Positions 1 to 9,535 of a stretch of DNA of 64,000 nucleotides are shown here, in pieces. The DNA comes from Paracoccaceae bacterium (GTDB lineage Bacteria; Pseudomonadota; Alphaproteobacteria; Rhodobacterales; Rhodobacteraceae): contig JAWPMR010000001.1 in assembly GCA_033344815.1 (NCBI GenBank), positions 3,706,136 through 3,770,135 on the forward strand. Reading direction: 5' to 3'. Every line of letters starts with the position of its first letter. The stretch's first letter is position 1. The position numbers and the translations under genes were made by a program. The notes beneath the pieces were generated by a model, which did no database searches, had not been told where the DNA came from, and was given only the letters and a program-made list of their open reading frames with translations.

Positions 1-1
1 T

Positions 2-445
2 GAAGTTCTCGGACTTCGTATGGGCGCAGATGACTACATGAAAAAACCGTTTTCGCAGCGCCTTTTGGTTGAGCGGATTCGTGCGCTTTTGCGGCGTCAG
101 GATGCGGTCGCAGGGGAAGCGGTTGCGGACAGTGAAGAAACCAAAGTCATCGAACGTGGCCAGTTGCGCATGGATCCTTTGCGCCATTCCGTAAGCTGGA
201 AGGGCAAGGACGTTTCTCTGACGGTGACCGAATTCCTGCTCTTACAAGCGCTTGCGCAGCGGCCAGGATTCGTGAAGTCGCGCGATCAATTGATGGATGT
301 TGCATATGACGATCAGGTCTATGTTGATGATCGAACGATCGACAGCCATATCAAACGCCTGCGCAAGAAAATGCGCACTACAGATGATGAATTTTCCGCG
401 ATTGAGACCCTTTATGGTATCGGTTACAGGTACAATGAAGAATAA
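2..445 (+). CDS. chvI: Response regulator ChvI, 3' part
   Basis: This is the C-terminal part of an OmpR/PhoB-type response regulator; the 5' end lies before the window. The readable frame begins in the receiver domain just before the conserved Lys switch ([11 protein letters not shown]). It continues through a linker into a winged-helix DNA-binding domain with the motifs [11 protein letters not shown] and [15 protein letters not shown]. The sensor kinase ChvG follows 8 bp downstream, which fixes the identity as ChvI, the alphaproteobacterial acid/envelope-stress regulator. ChvI is phosphorylated by ChvG and acts in the cytoplasm as a transcription factor. Its identity rests on the family motifs plus the conserved neighbourhood. 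Confidence 0.93.
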   Translation, partial: EVLGLRMGADDYMKKPFSQRLLVERIRALLRRQDAVAGEAVADSEETKVIERGQLRMDPLRHSVSWKGKDVSLTVTEFLLLQALAQRPGFVKSRDQLMDVAYDDQVYVDDRTIDSHIKRLRKKMRTTDDEFSAIETLYGIGYRYNEE

Positions 446-453
446 AGAAGGTT

Positions 454-2172
454 ATGGTTTCAACGGAGAGGAACTTTGTGCGCGATCTGGCCCCTCCTGT
501 TCAGGACGGTGCCGTTGTCCTTGATGAAGGGTGGGTTGCGCAAGGCGGGACGGTCGAAACGGAGTCGCCCACATCTCAAACGCCGCGCAGTGTGCTGTCA
601 TTGCGAGCATCTCCGTTAACACGGAAGATCATTTCCCTCAACTTGGTTGCATTGATTTTCCTCTTTGCAGGTTTTGCGTATCTAAGTTCGTCGAAAGACA
701 GTCTGGCGCTTCAAAGAGCTATGTCCCTTGTTTTTGAGGCTGAATTGATAGCCGACGTGATCGAGGCAAAGCTACCGCTGGGAGCTCCTGTCAACTTGGC
801 AACAGGCGATGGCGTTGATGTGATAGCCGCTCTGAAAAGGCTGGACCTTCGTCGCGGCATTGAAGTTTTTGTTTTTGATCAATCCGAAACGCTTGTTGCG
901 AATATTGAGGGCAGCTTGACGGCGGAAGCACTTGATGAGAGCGCGCATTCTCAAACTTTTATTACGGATAGCCTTACGTCCTTGTGGAGCGCTTTTTCCA
1001 GTCCTTTTGGGAAAGCGGTATCGACAGACCAAACACCACTTGTCGACAGGTTGCAGCCTTGGGTTGGCGACAGCCTCGTCAATGGTACTCGGATTCGAAA
1101 CGAATTAGATGTGGCCGGCGGCAAACTTTTTGCTGTTGTGACGCCAATAATGCAAGGTAATCGAGCGCTCGGCGTAGTTGCTGTGGCGACGGCTGCAGGT
1201 GAGATTGATGGCTTGGTGCGGGGCGAACTTGAGAGCGTCCTGCAGATGTTCCTCATTGCGACAATAGTGTCAGTGGCGGTCAGTTTGGTTTTAGCTTCCA
1301 CAATTGCCAACCCCCTCTCAGATCTTGCTGCGGCTGCAGAACTCGGCCGGGATAAAAACGCACGAAAGATGAAACCTGGACGCATCCGTATTCCGGATCT
1401 TACAGCGCGGGCAGATGAAATAGGTCGTCTGAGCGGCGCGCTCCGTGGCATGGTCTCCGCTCTTTATAATCGCATCGAAGGTAACGAACAATTCGCCGCA
1501 GATGTTGCTCATGAAATCAAAAACCCGCTTGCTTCTTTGCGTTCTGCGGTCGGTACTCTGCGTATGATCAAACGCGAAGATCAGCGAGACAAGCTGCTGG
1601 ACGTCATAGACCACGATGTTCGAAGGCTGGATCGATTGGTTAGCGATATTTCTAATGCGTCGCGGCTTGATAGTGAACTGGTCAAAGAAGAAGAGGAGGC
1701 CTTCGATGTAGTCAAAACACTAGCCAGTTTGGGCCAGTATCTTGGCGATGATGCTTCCTCCAAGGGCATTGAGTTTGTAACTGATTTCCCGGATGCACCG
1801 ATTCAAGTTTACGGATTAGAAGCCCGTCTGGCCCAGGTTTTTGTAAACCTGGTAACCAATGCAATTTCTTTTTGTGAGGAGGGTGACGCGATCCGGATTT
1901 GGGCGCGCACCAAGAAAAATCGAGTTTTAGTCGTCATAGAAGATACTGGACCAGGCATTCCGGATCAGGCGTTGGCGAAGATATTCAAGCGCTTCTATTC
2001 GCAACGCCCGGATGTTCACTTTGGCAACCATTCTGGCCTTGGTTTGGCGATATCCAAGCAAATCGTCGAGGCACATGGAGGCGTAATTTGGGCCGAAAAC
2101 ATTCGCCCGACTGAAATGGATATAACGTCTGATCCTTTGGGCGCGCGTTTCGTCGTGGGCTTGCCGATTTAA
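454..2172 (+). CDS. chvG: Sensor histidine kinase ChvG
   Basis: Inner-membrane sensor kinase partner of ChvI. A first membrane segment lies near residues 58-78 and a second near 268-290. They enclose a periplasmic sensor region of about 190 residues. HAMP-like sequence follows, then the phosphoacceptor motif FAADVAHEIKNPLASLR (His near residue 353), an N-box (VNLVTNAISFC), and G-boxes (DTGPGIP and GLGLAISKQIVEAHGG). The ATG at 454 has poor ribosome-binding spacing. An in-frame GTG at 478 is preceded by GGAGAGG at a normal distance and may be the real start, giving 564 aa. The gene is cotranscribed with chvI and followed after 3 bp by hprK, a linkage typical of alphaproteobacteria that ties envelope stress to the regulatory PTS. 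Confidence 0.93.
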   Translation: MVSTERNFVRDLAPPVQDGAVVLDEGWVAQGGTVETESPTSQTPRSVLSLRASPLTRKIISLNLVALIFLFAGFAYLSSSKDSLALQRAMSLVFEAELIADVIEAKLPLGAPVNLATGDGVDVIAALKRLDLRRGIEVFVFDQSETLVANIEGSLTAEALDESAHSQTFITDSLTSLWSAFSSPFGKAVSTDQTPLVDRLQPWVGDSLVNGTRIRNELDVAGGKLFAVVTPIMQGNRALGVVAVATAAGEIDGLVRGELESVLQMFLIATIVSVAVSLVLASTIANPLSDLAAAAELGRDKNARKMKPGRIRIPDLTARADEIGRLSGALRGMVSALYNRIEGNEQFAADVAHEIKNPLASLRSAVGTLRMIKREDQRDKLLDVIDHDVRRLDRLVSDISNASRLDSELVKEEEEAFDVVKTLASLGQYLGDDASSKGIEFVTDFPDAPIQVYGLEARLAQVFVNLVTNAISFCEEGDAIRIWARTKKNRVLVVIEDTGPGIPDQALAKIFKRFYSQRPDVHFGNHSGLGLAISKQIVEAHGGVIWAENIRPTEMDITSDPLGARFVVGLPI

Positions 2173-2175
2173 AGT

Positions 2176-2631
2176 ATGATGTCGGAAACTCCTACAACTG
2201 TTGAACCCATGCCCACCCAATTGCACGCGTCGTGTGTGGCTTACCGCGGGCAAGGAGTGGTCATTTTAGGACCATCGGGATCAGGAAAGTCCGCTTTGGC
2301 TCTTCAATTAATGGGATACGGCGCAAATCTGGTAGCCGACGATCAAACTACATTGACCGCTTCAAATGGTGACCTGATTGCATCGTGCCCGCCTGCCATT
2401 GCCGGTTTGATCGAGGCACGTGGCATAGGGTTGCTCAACACGGACTATGTTGCACAAATATGTGTTAAACTCGTGGTTGATCTCGATCGTGTCGAGGAGA
2501 AAAGGTTACCCGATATGCACAGCATCGAGTTGGCTGGTGTGACTTTGACTTGTTTGTACAAAGTGAAAAGCCCCCATTTTCCTCCGGCGATCTTGCATTT
2601 TTTAACGTATGGTAGGCAAATTCCGGAATGA
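2176..2631 (+). CDS. hprK: HPr kinase/phosphorylase, short alphaproteobacterial form
   Basis: Serine kinase/phosphorylase acting on HPr. Only the C-terminal kinase domain is present (151 aa), the usual form in alphaproteobacteria, compared with about 310 aa in Firmicutes. The P-loop is GPSGSGKSALALQL, the upstream LHASCV motif carries the family His, and VADDQTTL follows the P-loop. Two adjacent ATGs (2176 and 2179) are possible starts. The 3' end overlaps rapZ by 4 bp (ATGA), so the two are translationally coupled. With EIIA(Man) and HPr downstream it forms a regulatory rather than sugar-transporting phosphotransferase branch. Confidence 0.92.
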   Translation: MMSETPTTVEPMPTQLHASCVAYRGQGVVILGPSGSGKSALALQLMGYGANLVADDQTTLTASNGDLIASCPPAIAGLIEARGIGLLNTDYVAQICVKLVVDLDRVEEKRLPDMHSIELAGVTLTCLYKVKSPHFPPAILHFLTYGRQIPE

Positions 2632-3515
2632 CAGAAGTCAGCCTGACCCAACGAAAAATTGTTTTTGTAACTGGTCCATCCGGAGCCGGTCGTTCAACCG
2701 CGCTGAGCGTATTGGAAGATGTCGGTTTTGATGCGGTGGATAACTTACCCTTGCGTCTGTTCAAACCTCTTTTGGTGGGAGGAAACCAGGTTCGTCCGCT
2801 TGCTTTGGGGATAGATACGCGAAATCATGAATTCTCAACCAATGAAATAATTGACTTGCTGGGAGCACTTGAGGAAGCCCCTGATTTGACAGTGGAACTC
2901 CTCTTTCTCGATTGTTCGACTGATGTATTGCTGCGCCGGTTTTCGGAGACTCGACGTCGTCATCCGTTGGCACTGAATGGACGTCCCTCAGAAGGCATCG
3001 CGCGGGAATTGACAATATTGCAGCCATTGCAGAAACGCGCGCATGTTTTGATTGATACCAGCGATTTGAACGTTCATCAGCTTCGCGACGAAGTCGAGCG
3101 ATGGTTTGCGCCTGATGGAAAACGGTCACTCACGATATCCGTCCAGTCGTTTTCCTATAAACGCGGTCTACCGCGTGGCGTGGATATGATTTTTGACTGC
3201 AGATTTCTACAGAACCCACATTGGACGCCTGAATTGCGTGGACTGGACGGCACGGACGCAGCAGTAAGAAATCATGTTGTTGCCGACCCTCGCTTCGCGT
3301 CATTTTCCGAGAAGGTGCTGGATCTCCACCTCCTGCTCTTGCCCGCTTATCGCGAAGAGGGAAAGTCATATCTTTCAATCGCCTTTGGGTGTACCGGCGG
3401 GCAGCATCGATCTGTCGTCACCGCACAAACGCACGCTTTGCGCCTTGCAGAAGCGGGCTGGCAAGTGTCAATTAGACATCGCGAGTTGGATCTGAAAAAG
3501 AGAAAAGAGGCTTAA
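2628..3515 (+). CDS. rapZ: RNase adapter protein RapZ (YvcJ/YhbJ family)
   Basis: This is a 295-aa nucleotide-binding protein of the RapZ family, with an N-terminal P-loop domain (GPSGAGRSTALSVLEDVGF followed by AVDNLP) and the C-terminal family domain containing SFSYKRGLPRGVD and FGCTGGQHRSV. The Walker A lysine position is occupied by Arg (GAGRST). In enterobacteria RapZ delivers the GlmZ sRNA to RNase E. That function is not established for alphaproteobacteria, where the conserved PTS neighbourhood suggests a nutrient-signalling role. It overlaps hprK by 4 bp and lies 3 bp before the EIIA gene. Confidence 0.92.
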   Translation: MTEVSLTQRKIVFVTGPSGAGRSTALSVLEDVGFDAVDNLPLRLFKPLLVGGNQVRPLALGIDTRNHEFSTNEIIDLLGALEEAPDLTVELLFLDCSTDVLLRRFSETRRRHPLALNGRPSEGIARELTILQPLQKRAHVLIDTSDLNVHQLRDEVERWFAPDGKRSLTISVQSFSYKRGLPRGVDMIFDCRFLQNPHWTPELRGLDGTDAAVRNHVVADPRFASFSEKVLDLHLLLLPAYREEGKSYLSIAFGCTGGQHRSVVTAQTHALRLAEAGWQVSIRHRELDLKKRKEA

Positions 3516-3518
3516 GCC

Positions 3519-3932
3519 GTGATCGGTATTGTCATTGTCGCGCATGGCGGTTTGGCCAAGGAATACCTGTCCGCAGTTGAGCACGTTGTCGGCAAGCAGA
3601 CCGGTATTGAGGCAATCTCCATTGAGGCAGATCATGACCGCGATGCTAAAGAAAGAGAGATCTGTACTGCCGCGGACAACGTCGATCAAGGCGGCGGTGT
3701 TGTGATCGTGACCGATCTATATGGCGGTTCTCCGTCTAACCTGAGCCTGCTGGCGTGCCAACCTGGTGACCGTCGCATTCTTTACGGTGCGAATTTGCCT
3801 ATGTTGATCAAACTGGCAAAAAGCCGGCAGAAACCCGTTTCAGATGCCGTGCGATTGGCGTTGGAAGCGGGGAAAAAATATATCGATAGCCAAAACATCA
3901 GTTTTGGCCCGGAGAGCAGATCAAAATCATGA
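3519..3932 (+). CDS. PTS system EIIA(Man)-type component
   Basis: A single-domain mannose-family EIIA protein (137 aa). It starts with GTG at 3519 and has the motif IVIVAHGGLAKE, in which the His at residue 9 is the expected phosphorylation site. No EIIB, EIIC or EIID genes are nearby, so this is a regulatory EIIA that takes phosphate from HPr and modulates partner proteins. It overlaps the HPr gene by 4 bp (ATGA). The order hprK-rapZ-EIIA-HPr is typical of alphaproteobacteria. Confidence 0.93.
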   Translation: MIGIVIVAHGGLAKEYLSAVEHVVGKQTGIEAISIEADHDRDAKEREICTAADNVDQGGGVVIVTDLYGGSPSNLSLLACQPGDRRILYGANLPMLIKLAKSRQKPVSDAVRLALEAGKKYIDSQNISFGPESRSKS

Positions 3933-4198
3933 CAAGTTGCACACTCAAGATCGTGAACGAAAAGGGATTGCATGCGCGCGCGTCTGCGAAACTGGTCGAA
4001 GTGGTAGAGGGTTTTGACGCCGAGGCAGAAGTCTCCAAGGATGGTATGACAGCTTCAGCTGACAGTATTATGGGACTTTTAATGTTGGCAGCGTCGAAGG
4101 GAAGCTTTATTGACGTTAAGACATCGGGGCCGGACGCAGCTGCATTGGCAGAAGCTCTGACGGCTTTGGTGGCTGATATGTTTGGCGAAGGTCAATGA
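3929..4198 (+). CDS. ptsH: Phosphocarrier protein HPr
   Basis: This is an 89-aa HPr. The EI phosphorylation site is the His of GLHARASAKLV, and the HprK-regulated serine lies in the region SADSIMGLLML. It is the last gene of the regulatory PTS block and starts by a 4-bp overlap with the upstream EIIA gene. It is expected to accept phosphate from an EI(Ntr)-type enzyme encoded elsewhere and to be phosphorylated on Ser by the adjacent HprK. Confidence 0.94.
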   Translation: MTSCTLKIVNEKGLHARASAKLVEVVEGFDAEAEVSKDGMTASADSIMGLLMLAASKGSFIDVKTSGPDAAALAEALTALVADMFGEGQ

Positions 4199-4242
4199 AG
4201 TAACACGCGTCTGTCTTATAGCGCGCAACAGGATAGCAGGTC

Positions 4243-5124
4243 TTGGTAGAAAGCACACAAGACGTCAATATTGCCCCGGGCGAAACCGAGCCGGTCAATT
4301 TTGCACAATATGACCGGCGGAGTCTTTCCTATGCCTCGACCTTTGAGGATCCGTGGAAGTCAGCGGCAATTCGGCTCATCGAAGCTCTCACCGGGAAGCT
4401 CACCATACTGCGTTTGGTAAAAAGGTTCGAGCGGCGGGGTGCACCCAAAGGGCAGGCTTTCTGGCGGGCGGCGCTTGATGTCATGGGCATCGATCTTCTA
4501 ACGCCGCAGGAACAACTCGAACGCATCCCGAAAACGGGGCCGGTGATCGTCGTGTCAAACCATCCGCATGGCATGGTGGATGGCATGATTTTTGCTGATC
4601 TTATTGGTCGGGTTCGTCCTGACTATCGGATCCTGACTAGGTCCCTTTTGACGGTCATTGACGAGGTGGCTGGGTCGTACATGATACCTGTGCCGTTCCC
4701 GCATGATCCGAATGCACAGCGCAAAGGCGTTGAAATGCGTGCAAATGCTATGAAGCACTTGCAACAGGGCGGGGTCGTCGCGCTCTTTCCATCAGGCGGC
4801 GTCGCTGCATCGGAAACCTATTTTGGCCCTGCGATTGAGGGCGAGTGGAACGTTTTTACAGCTAAACTCATCCGTCGCTCCGGTGCCACGGTCGTGCCAA
4901 TAAAGTTCCTCGGCCAGAACTCCCGCGCGTATCAAATCGCAAATAAGGTATCCCCGATGTTGCGTCAGGGTCTTTTGCTGCACGAAATCGTCTATTCACT
5001 GAACAAGCCACAAGCGCCCATTGTTGGGCATCCTCTGTCGCAGGAAGATCTGCAAAAATGGGAGGACGATCCGCGCGGCTTCATGGCATGGCTGCGCGAG
5101 CACACTCTCTCCCTTGAGGACTAG
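4243..5124 (+). CDS. Lysophospholipid acyltransferase family protein (PlsC-like)
   Basis: This is a 293-aa 1-acyl-glycerol-phosphate acyltransferase-type protein. The catalytic block appears as SNHPHGMVDG, the NHPxGxxDG variant found in hemolysin-like/OlsA-like acyltransferases rather than a strict HX4D. A second acyltransferase block, ALFPSGGVAAS, follows about 90 residues later. The start is TTG at 4243 behind a purine-rich stretch. There is a 44-bp gap after ptsH, so it may share that transcript. Substrate cannot be told from sequence; glycerophospholipid or ornithine-lipid acylation are the candidates. Confidence 0.8.
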   Translation: MVESTQDVNIAPGETEPVNFAQYDRRSLSYASTFEDPWKSAAIRLIEALTGKLTILRLVKRFERRGAPKGQAFWRAALDVMGIDLLTPQEQLERIPKTGPVIVVSNHPHGMVDGMIFADLIGRVRPDYRILTRSLLTVIDEVAGSYMIPVPFPHDPNAQRKGVEMRANAMKHLQQGGVVALFPSGGVAASETYFGPAIEGEWNVFTAKLIRRSGATVVPIKFLGQNSRAYQIANKVSPMLRQGLLLHEIVYSLNKPQAPIVGHPLSQEDLQKWEDDPRGFMAWLREHTLSLED

Positions 5125-5136
5125 CTCAGTTGGGGT

Positions 5137-6012
5137 TCAGCGGGTCGGGACGGGTGTTTCGCCCCGATAGTCATAAAAACCGCGTTCTGTCTTGCGTCCA
5201 AGCCATCCGGCTTCGACGTATTTGGTCAACAGCGGGCAGGGTCGGTATTTGGTGTCGGCCAACCCGTCATGCAGCACGTTCATGATCGCAAGGCATGTGT
5301 CCAAACCAATAAAATCGGCCAACTCCAATGGTCCCATGGGGTGGTTCGCACCAAGTTTCATGGAACTATCGATGGATTGAACGCTGCCGACCCCTTCGTA
5401 AAGAGTATAGACCGCTTCGTTGATCATAGGCATCAGGATACGGTTGACGATAAAAGCCGGAAAATCTTCTGCAGAGGCGGCGGTTTTCCCCAGTTTGTCC
5501 ACCACTGTTTTGCAAGCAGTAAAGGTCGGCTCATCAGTGGCAATGCCACGAATAAGCTCGACAAGTTGCATTATGGGTACCGGGTTCATGAAGTGAAAAC
5601 CCATGAACTTTTCGGGCCTATCTGTACGGCTGGCCAGCCGCGTGATGGAAATCGAAGAAGTGTTCGATGTTAAAATTGTATGAGGTGCCAAATGTGGCAC
5701 GAGGTCTTCGAAGATCGCCTGCTTTACCGATTCCCGCTCGGTCGCGGCTTCGACGATAAGATCAGCCTGCCCCAGATCGACCAATCGGGCCGTCGTCTTG
5801 ATCCTCTGCAGAGCCTGAACCTGTTCGTCGCCGGTGATCTTTCCACGTGATACTTGGCGGTCCATGTTTTTCGACATCAGCGCCATGGCTGCGTCCAGAG
5901 CGTCTTGGTTCAGGTCATTCAGCAGAATATCGTACCCAGCCAGCGCCATAACATGCGCGATGCCGTTCCCCATCTGGCCTGCACCGACAATTCCGATCGT
6001 TTTGATGTCCAT
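5137..6012 (-). CDS. 3-hydroxybutyryl-CoA dehydrogenase
   Basis: NAD(P)-dependent 3-hydroxyacyl-CoA dehydrogenase of 291 aa. The N-terminal Rossmann motif is IGIVGAGQMGNGIAHVMA. The catalytic His lies in GFHFMNPVPIMQLVELI and the conserved Asn/Ser in SNTSSISI. The C-terminal domain has the usual GPLELADFIGLD. It interconverts acetoacetyl-CoA and 3-hydroxybutyryl-CoA in beta-oxidation or butyrate metabolism. In roseobacters the gene commonly sits near etfAB, as here, separated by one gene. It is read convergently toward the acyltransferase, with only 12 bp between the stops. Confidence 0.93.
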   Translation of the reverse strand: MDIKTIGIVGAGQMGNGIAHVMALAGYDILLNDLNQDALDAAMALMSKNMDRQVSRGKITGDEQVQALQRIKTTARLVDLGQADLIVEAATERESVKQAIFEDLVPHLAPHTILTSNTSSISITRLASRTDRPEKFMGFHFMNPVPIMQLVELIRGIATDEPTFTACKTVVDKLGKTAASAEDFPAFIVNRILMPMINEAVYTLYEGVGSVQSIDSSMKLGANHPMGPLELADFIGLDTCLAIMNVLHDGLADTKYRPCPLLTKYVEAGWLGRKTERGFYDYRGETPVPTR

Positions 6013-6167
6013 CGGACGCCCCTCTTGATTTGTGATACTCTACGGTGCCTGCTTGGTCCGCCGCAAGGCCAAGCGATCTTTAAAATTCGGTTCAAAGCTT
6101 CCGTTTAACAGGATGTAAGGATTGGGCGTGCACATTGGCCAACGGGTGATTTAAGAGAGGTGGGTTT

Positions 6168-7004
6168 ATGGCCTATGATGTGTTGGGAGCGGGGGCTCTC
6201 GATTATGCGCCATGTCACTATGGCAATTCTAAACTACTGTTCAGGGGGCCGCCGCGGCGGTTGGACGCGCCATATGTTGCGTTCCTTGGCGGCACAGCAA
6301 CCTATGGAAAGTTTATAAAATGTCCGTTTCCAGCGCTGATTGAAAGCGATCTCGGGGTGAATTGCATTAATTTCGGGATTTCCAATGCAGGCATCGATGT
6401 TCTGCTAAACGATCACACGATCAATGAGGTAACAGATGCGGCAGTGGTAACCGTGTTTCAGGTGATTGGGGCGCAAAACCTGTCCAACCGATTTTACACT
6501 GTTCATCCCAGGCGAAACGACCGTTTTGTAAGTGCATCGACTTTGCTGAAAACGATCTATCCAGAAGTCGATTTCGCGGAGTTCCATTTTAACAAACACA
6601 TGCTGAGTTGTTTGTTCCAAGTATCTCCCGAGCGGTTTTCGGCCGTCAGAAATGAATTGCAGAATGCATGGTCGGCCCGCATGAGGCTATTGCTGCAACA
6701 AACCTCTGGTAAGAAAGTACTGTTGTGGTTCGCGGATCATGCGCCAGTAGCGGGAGGAAGTCTTGGACTGGATCCTGCCAAGGCAAAGACGCCGCTTTTT
6801 GTGACCCGCGAAATGCTCGACGCATTGACAGCAAGCGTTACGAGCGTTTTGGAAGTTGTCGCAACACCTGAAGCAATCGCGGCTGGTAAGGATGGAATGG
6901 TATTCAACCAGATGGAAGCAATGGCCGCTTCGGAGGTGCTGGGCCCCAAAGCGCACGGTGAAGTGGCCGCAACGCTTGGTAAAACTCTGCATGAGCTCAT
7001 TTAA
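6168..7004 (+). CDS. DUF6473 family protein
   Basis: This is a 278-aa protein of a family found mainly in Rhodobacterales. The N-terminus carries a recognisable block (ALDYAPCHYGNSKLLFRGP, then FLGGTATYGKF), followed by an alpha/beta region containing NFGISNAGIDVLL. There is no signal peptide or membrane segment. The pattern of glycine-rich strands and loops (GGTATYGKF, GISNAG) is reminiscent of SGNH-like or nucleotide-binding folds, but no function is known. It is divergent from the 3-hydroxybutyryl-CoA dehydrogenase and ends in a bidirectional terminator shared with etfA. Confidence 0.8.
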   Translation: MAYDVLGAGALDYAPCHYGNSKLLFRGPPRRLDAPYVAFLGGTATYGKFIKCPFPALIESDLGVNCINFGISNAGIDVLLNDHTINEVTDAAVVTVFQVIGAQNLSNRFYTVHPRRNDRFVSASTLLKTIYPEVDFAEFHFNKHMLSCLFQVSPERFSAVRNELQNAWSARMRLLLQQTSGKKVLLWFADHAPVAGGSLGLDPAKAKTPLFVTREMLDALTASVTSVLEVVATPEAIAAGKDGMVFNQMEAMAASEVLGPKAHGEVAATLGKTLHELI

Positions 7005-7036
7005 AAGGGCCGCTCCATACTGAGGGCGGCCCTTTT
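7003..7036. terminator. Bidirectional terminator between DUF6473 gene and etfA
   Basis: A perfect 11-bp inverted repeat, AAAAGGGCCGC and GCGGCCCTTTT, encloses a 12-nt loop. The A-run on one side and the T-run on the other make it a rho-independent terminator for both converging transcripts. Confidence 0.9.
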
Positions 7037-7056
7037 ACTACGATCAATCTGCGCAG

Positions 7057-7983
7057 TTACAGTTTTTCAATGAATTCGGGCACGGCAGTAAACAAATCCG
7101 CTACAAGGCCATAGTCCGCGACTTGAAAAATTGGCGCTTCCTCGTCCTTGTTGATCGCGACAATCACTTTGGAGTCTTTCATCCCGGCCAAATGTTGGAT
7201 GGCGCCAGATATACCAACCGCGACGTAGAGGTCGGGCGCAACCACCTTGCCGGTTTGACCAACCTGCCAGTCGTTGGGGGCATAACCGGAATCCACGGCT
7301 GCGCGCGAGGCGCCTACAGCAGCTCCCAACTTGTCCGCAAGTTTTTCAATCAAAGCGAAATCATCTTCCGAGCCAACACCACGGCCACCTGAAACAACAA
7401 CGCCAGCTGACGTCAGTTCCGGGCGGTCACTTGCGGCGACCTTGTCTTCAAGCCATTCGCTCAAGCCGGGATTATCCGAAGCGGAAATGGTCTCGATTGA
7501 AGCCGATCCACCTTCACCAGCAGCATCAAAAGTTGAAGTACGAAAGGTAATCACCTTTTTCGCGTCGGCCGATTTGACCGTTTGGACGGCATTGCCAGCA
7601 TAGATCGGACGTTCAAAGGTGTTGGCGTCTACAACGCCAGATGCGTCCGAAATCACCATTACGTCCAATAGTGCAGCCACGCGCGGCATTACGTTTTTCG
7701 CATCTGTGGTCGCGGGAGCAACAATGTGCTCGTAGTCACCGGACAGCGAAACAATCATTGCTGCCGTGGATTCCGCAAGACGATGACCCAACGACACGTC
7801 TTCAGCGACCAGTACTTTGCCTACACCGTCAATCTTTGATGCAGCTTCACCGGCAGCGGCTGCAGAACCTCCAGCGGCCAGAACGGTTACATCGCCAAGC
7901 ATCTTCGCGGCGGTGACAGCTTTCGCGGTGGCATCCATCGCCAATTCGCCATCGGTTACTTCGGCAAGGAGTAAAACAGCCAT
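7057..7983 (-). CDS. etfA: Electron transfer flavoprotein subunit alpha
   Basis: The FAD-carrying subunit of ETF (308 aa). The N-terminal ETF domain starts [14 protein letters not shown]. The C-terminal FAD domain shows [47 protein letters not shown] and [12 protein letters not shown], all standard. It accepts electrons from acyl-CoA and other dehydrogenases and passes them to ETF-ubiquinone oxidoreductase. Its start overlaps the end of etfB by one base, so the pair is co-translated. Confidence 0.97.
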   Translation of the reverse strand: MAVLLLAEVTDGELAMDATAKAVTAAKMLGDVTVLAAGGSAAAAGEAASKIDGVGKVLVAEDVSLGHRLAESTAAMIVSLSGDYEHIVAPATTDAKNVMPRVAALLDVMVISDASGVVDANTFERPIYAGNAVQTVKSADAKKVITFRTSTFDAAGEGGSASIETISASDNPGLSEWLEDKVAASDRPELTSAGVVVSGGRGVGSEDDFALIEKLADKLGAAVGASRAAVDSGYAPNDWQVGQTGKVVAPDLYVAVGISGAIQHLAGMKDSKVIVAINKDEEAPIFQVADYGLVADLFTAVPEFIEKL

Positions 7984-8741
7984 TATACAGCCCCCGCTTC
8001 TTTGAGTTTCGATACCAGTTCTTCGACAGAAGCCACCTTGATCCCCGCTGCACGAGCTTCGGGTTCAACGGTTTTCACAATCTCCAGCCGCGGGGTCACA
8101 TCAACGCCGTAATCCGCCGCCGTTTTCTCATCCATTGGCTTTTTCTTGGCCTTCATGATGTTGGGAAGCGACGCATAGCGCGGTTCGTTGAGACGCAGAT
8201 CGACGGTGATCACTGTAGGCATCGTAACCTTGATAGTCTGCATACCGCCATCTACTTCACGGCTGACTACAGCATGATCGCCCTCAATTGCAATTTCAGA
8301 TGCAAAGGTTGCCTGGCTCCAGCCCATCAATGCGCTGAGCATTTGACCCGTTGCATTCATATCGTTGTCGATTGCCTGTTTGCCGCAAAGCACCAAACCG
8401 GGCTTCTCTTCGTCCACGATGGCTTTGAGTATTTTGGCAACGTTCAAGGGTTCGATATCCTGATGAACATCGTCTGCCGCGATGACCAGAATGGCGCGAT
8501 CAGCCCCCATGGCCAGAGCTGTGCGTAACGTCTCCTGGCTTTGTTTGACGCCAATGGAGACCACAATGATTTCGTCCGCCTGGCCTGCTTCTTTCAAGCG
8601 GATGGCCTGTTCGACGGAAATCTCATCAAAAGGGTTCATCGACATTTTCACATTGGCAAGATCAACACCGGATCCGTCCGCTTTAACGCGAACCTTCACA
8701 TTGTAGTCGATCACGCGTTTGACAGGTACAAGAACCTTCAT
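7983..8741 (-). CDS. etfB: Electron transfer flavoprotein subunit beta
   Basis: This is a 252-aa ETF beta subunit, starting [20 protein letters not shown]. It has the AMP-binding region [17 protein letters not shown] and the recognition-loop/signature sequence near [20 protein letters not shown]. It forms the AMP-containing heterodimer with EtfA and is the first gene of the etfBA transcript. About 220 bp without a gene separate it from the cobalamin adenosyltransferase gene upstream. Confidence 0.97.
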   Translation of the reverse strand: MKVLVPVKRVIDYNVKVRVKADGSGVDLANVKMSMNPFDEISVEQAIRLKEAGQADEIIVVSIGVKQSQETLRTALAMGADRAILVIAADDVHQDIEPLNVAKILKAIVDEEKPGLVLCGKQAIDNDMNATGQMLSALMGWSQATFASEIAIEGDHAVVSREVDGGMQTIKVTMPTVITVDLRLNEPRYASLPNIMKAKKKPMDEKTAADYGVDVTPRLEIVKTVEPEARAAGIKVASVEELVSKLKEAGAV

Positions 8742-8959
8742 TGGCGTCTTTCTCCTTGGGATTGCGACTCACGCACTGCGTCAGTCTGACTTTATCTGAG
8801 GTGAGGTTTACCCAAGGTGGCGCGCATGAAACAGTGTAAAATCGTCACGCCTTCACACAGGAACGCCGCGTTCTTCACGAATTCCATGGTTAGAAGCAAA
8901 AATTTCCGATCAGATCATGACGTGCCCGTGAAATGTCACGCGCTTTTGCGAGACTTGTT

Positions 8960-9532
8960 TCAACGGTTTGCGCCGGGCACCCAGAGCACGTCGTCCTTGC
9001 CACCGTTGTTCGCGCTCCGTGCCGCGACAAAAAACCAGTCACTCAGGCGGTTCAGGTATTTTACCGCGGATGAGTTAATGGCCTCCATCGTCGCGAGTTC
9101 GACACACAGCCGTTCTGCGCGTCGTGACACGGTGCGGCACACATGCAGATGCGCGGCAAGAGCAGAGCCGCCCGGAAGAATGAAACTACGCAATGCATCC
9201 AAGTCTGCATTCATCTCATCTATTTCAGCTTCCAGCCGACTGACCTGTGCATCAATCATGCGCAGCGGCGGGTATTCTGCATCAGCGTCAAGTTCGATAT
9301 CAGGTCGACAGAGATCTGCACCCAGATCAAAGAGATCGTTTTGAATGCGGCTGAGCGCCTCATCGATGTCGCCTTGGGCTTCCAGGCGAGCGACACCAAC
9401 GAAAGAATTCAATTCATCAGATGTGCCATAGGCCGTCACCCGCAGCGCATGTTTTGCTACACGCGCGCCATTGCCAAGCGCGGTTTCGCCGGCATCGCCG
9501 GTTTTTGTGTATATTTTGTTCAACACCACCAT
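8960..9532 (-). CDS. ATP:cob(I)alamin adenosyltransferase, PduO type
   Basis: A 190-aa PduO-family corrinoid adenosyltransferase that makes adenosylcobalamin. The N-terminal motif is YTKTGDAGETALGNGARV (ATP-binding P-loop-like region). The conserved FILPGGSALAAHLHVCRTVSRRAERL lies toward the C-terminus, shown here as separate pieces FILPGGSALAAH and CRTVSRRAERL. The genes for a small HIG1-like membrane protein and an SDR are upstream on the same strand, with only a 3-bp gap to the former. Confidence 0.94.
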   Translation of the reverse strand: MVVLNKIYTKTGDAGETALGNGARVAKHALRVTAYGTSDELNSFVGVARLEAQGDIDEALSRIQNDLFDLGADLCRPDIELDADAEYPPLRMIDAQVSRLEAEIDEMNADLDALRSFILPGGSALAAHLHVCRTVSRRAERLCVELATMEAINSSAVKYLNRLSDWFFVAARSANNGGKDDVLWVPGANR

Positions 9533-9535
9533 GGT

